Positions 5,560 through 5,729 of a stretch of DNA of 5,729 bases are shown here, piece after piece. Position numbers and translations under genes: made by a program. The notes beneath the pieces were generated by a model. The model ran no database searches. It was not told where the DNA came from and worked only from the letters and a program-made list of their open reading frames with translations. This DNA is from Planctomycetota bacterium. Its GTDB lineage: Bacteria > Planctomycetota > Phycisphaerae > Phycisphaerales > SM1A02. Position 1 is the stretch's first letter. Each line of letters starts with the position of its first letter. The stretch is taken from the NCBI GenBank assembly GCA_009926815.1, contig RFOC01000135.1:1-5729 (forward strand), in the 5' to 3' direction.

Positions 5560-5729
5560 ATGAACCGAGCCACCCTTCTCGCCGCCCTGCTCGCGTCCTC
5601 GCTCGCCGCATGCCGTTCACAGGACGGCTCGCAGCCGGACACCCTGTCCGGTCGGCCCGCCCTGCTGCCCGCTCGTCGACTGGTCTGTCGCATCCGCGAG
5701 GATGCCGCAGGTGGCGCCAAGGCACCGGG
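5560..5729 (+). CDS. Putative lipoprotein, N-terminal fragment cut by the window edge
   Basis: The first 56 codons of a plus-strand gene are present. They begin MNRATLLAALLASSLAAC: a short positive N-region (R3), a hydrophobic core, and a lipobox LAAC with the lipidated Cys at 18. The mature part (RSQDGSQPDTLSGRPALLPARRLVC) has no recognisable domain, so no function is assigned. By the lipobox rule it would be cleaved by signal peptidase II and anchored by its Cys to a membrane. The ATG at 5560 is the only start that places the signal peptide correctly. No clear ribosome binding site precedes it, so the transcript may be leaderless or translated by another route. It follows the protease terminator by about 33 bases, so its promoter must be within 5528-5559 or overlap the terminator. 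Confidence 0.68.
   Translation, partial: MNRATLLAALLASSLAACRSQDGSQPDTLSGRPALLPARRLVCRIREDAAGGAKAP

Noticed and set aside
1..5729. CRISPR array, insertion sequence, tRNA or attachment site
   Set aside because: I looked for regularly spaced repeats, terminal inverted repeats with a transposase, and cloverleaf-like elements on both strands and saw none.

Overview
The window is GC-rich bacterial DNA. It most likely comes from a planctomycete of the Phycisphaerae type. Three things suggest this: an exported protein ending in a VPSPG / hydrophobic / Arg-tetrad sorting tail, a large secreted protein ending in two Cys-bracketed dockerin-like calcium repeats of the form DLDxNGxVDAGDIG, and the omega subunit gene at the left edge. 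The taxonomic call is inference from protein style; there is no rRNA or tRNA in the window.

Layout, left to right. (1) Bases 1-164, minus strand: the 5' part of rpoZ, running off the left edge, with a clear ribosome binding site and a promoter whose -35 box sits in a short tandem repeat. (2) Bases 281-1141, plus strand: an LdhA-type D-2-hydroxyacid dehydrogenase with an intact NAD motif and catalytic triad. It lacks a recognisable first ~47 residues and has no ATG or GTG start, so it is either a decayed gene or uses a rare start. (3) Bases 1142-1458: a 317-base intergenic region with a possible promoter and a run of phased GTTCC motifs. (4) Bases 1459-2061: a 200-residue exported protein with a PEP-CTERM-like tail, followed by a strong rho-independent terminator at 2097-2140. 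(5) Bases 2141-2309: an intergenic region containing a two-part hairpin in the presumed leader of the next gene. (6) Bases 2310-5474: a 1054-residue secreted serine endopeptidase of the Achromobacter lysyl endopeptidase (API) type. It carries a propeptide, two Ig-like repeats, a P domain, a jelly-roll-like domain and two dockerin-like repeats, and is followed by a strong terminator at 5494-5527. (7) Bases 5560-5729: the start of a putative lipoprotein, cut by the right edge.

Each plus-strand gene from 1459 onward appears to be its own transcription unit: terminators lie after the PEP-CTERM-like gene and after the protease. What they share is export. The PEP-CTERM-like protein, the protease and the lipoprotein use three different surface or secretion routes: exosortase-type sorting, a dockerin-like tail, and a lipobox. 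rpoZ is housekeeping and is divergent from the dehydrogenase remnant. I see no CRISPR array, mobile element, tRNA or rRNA, and nothing that amounts to a clearly new defence or metabolic system. The most interesting object is the multidomain lysyl-endopeptidase homologue and its leader RNA.
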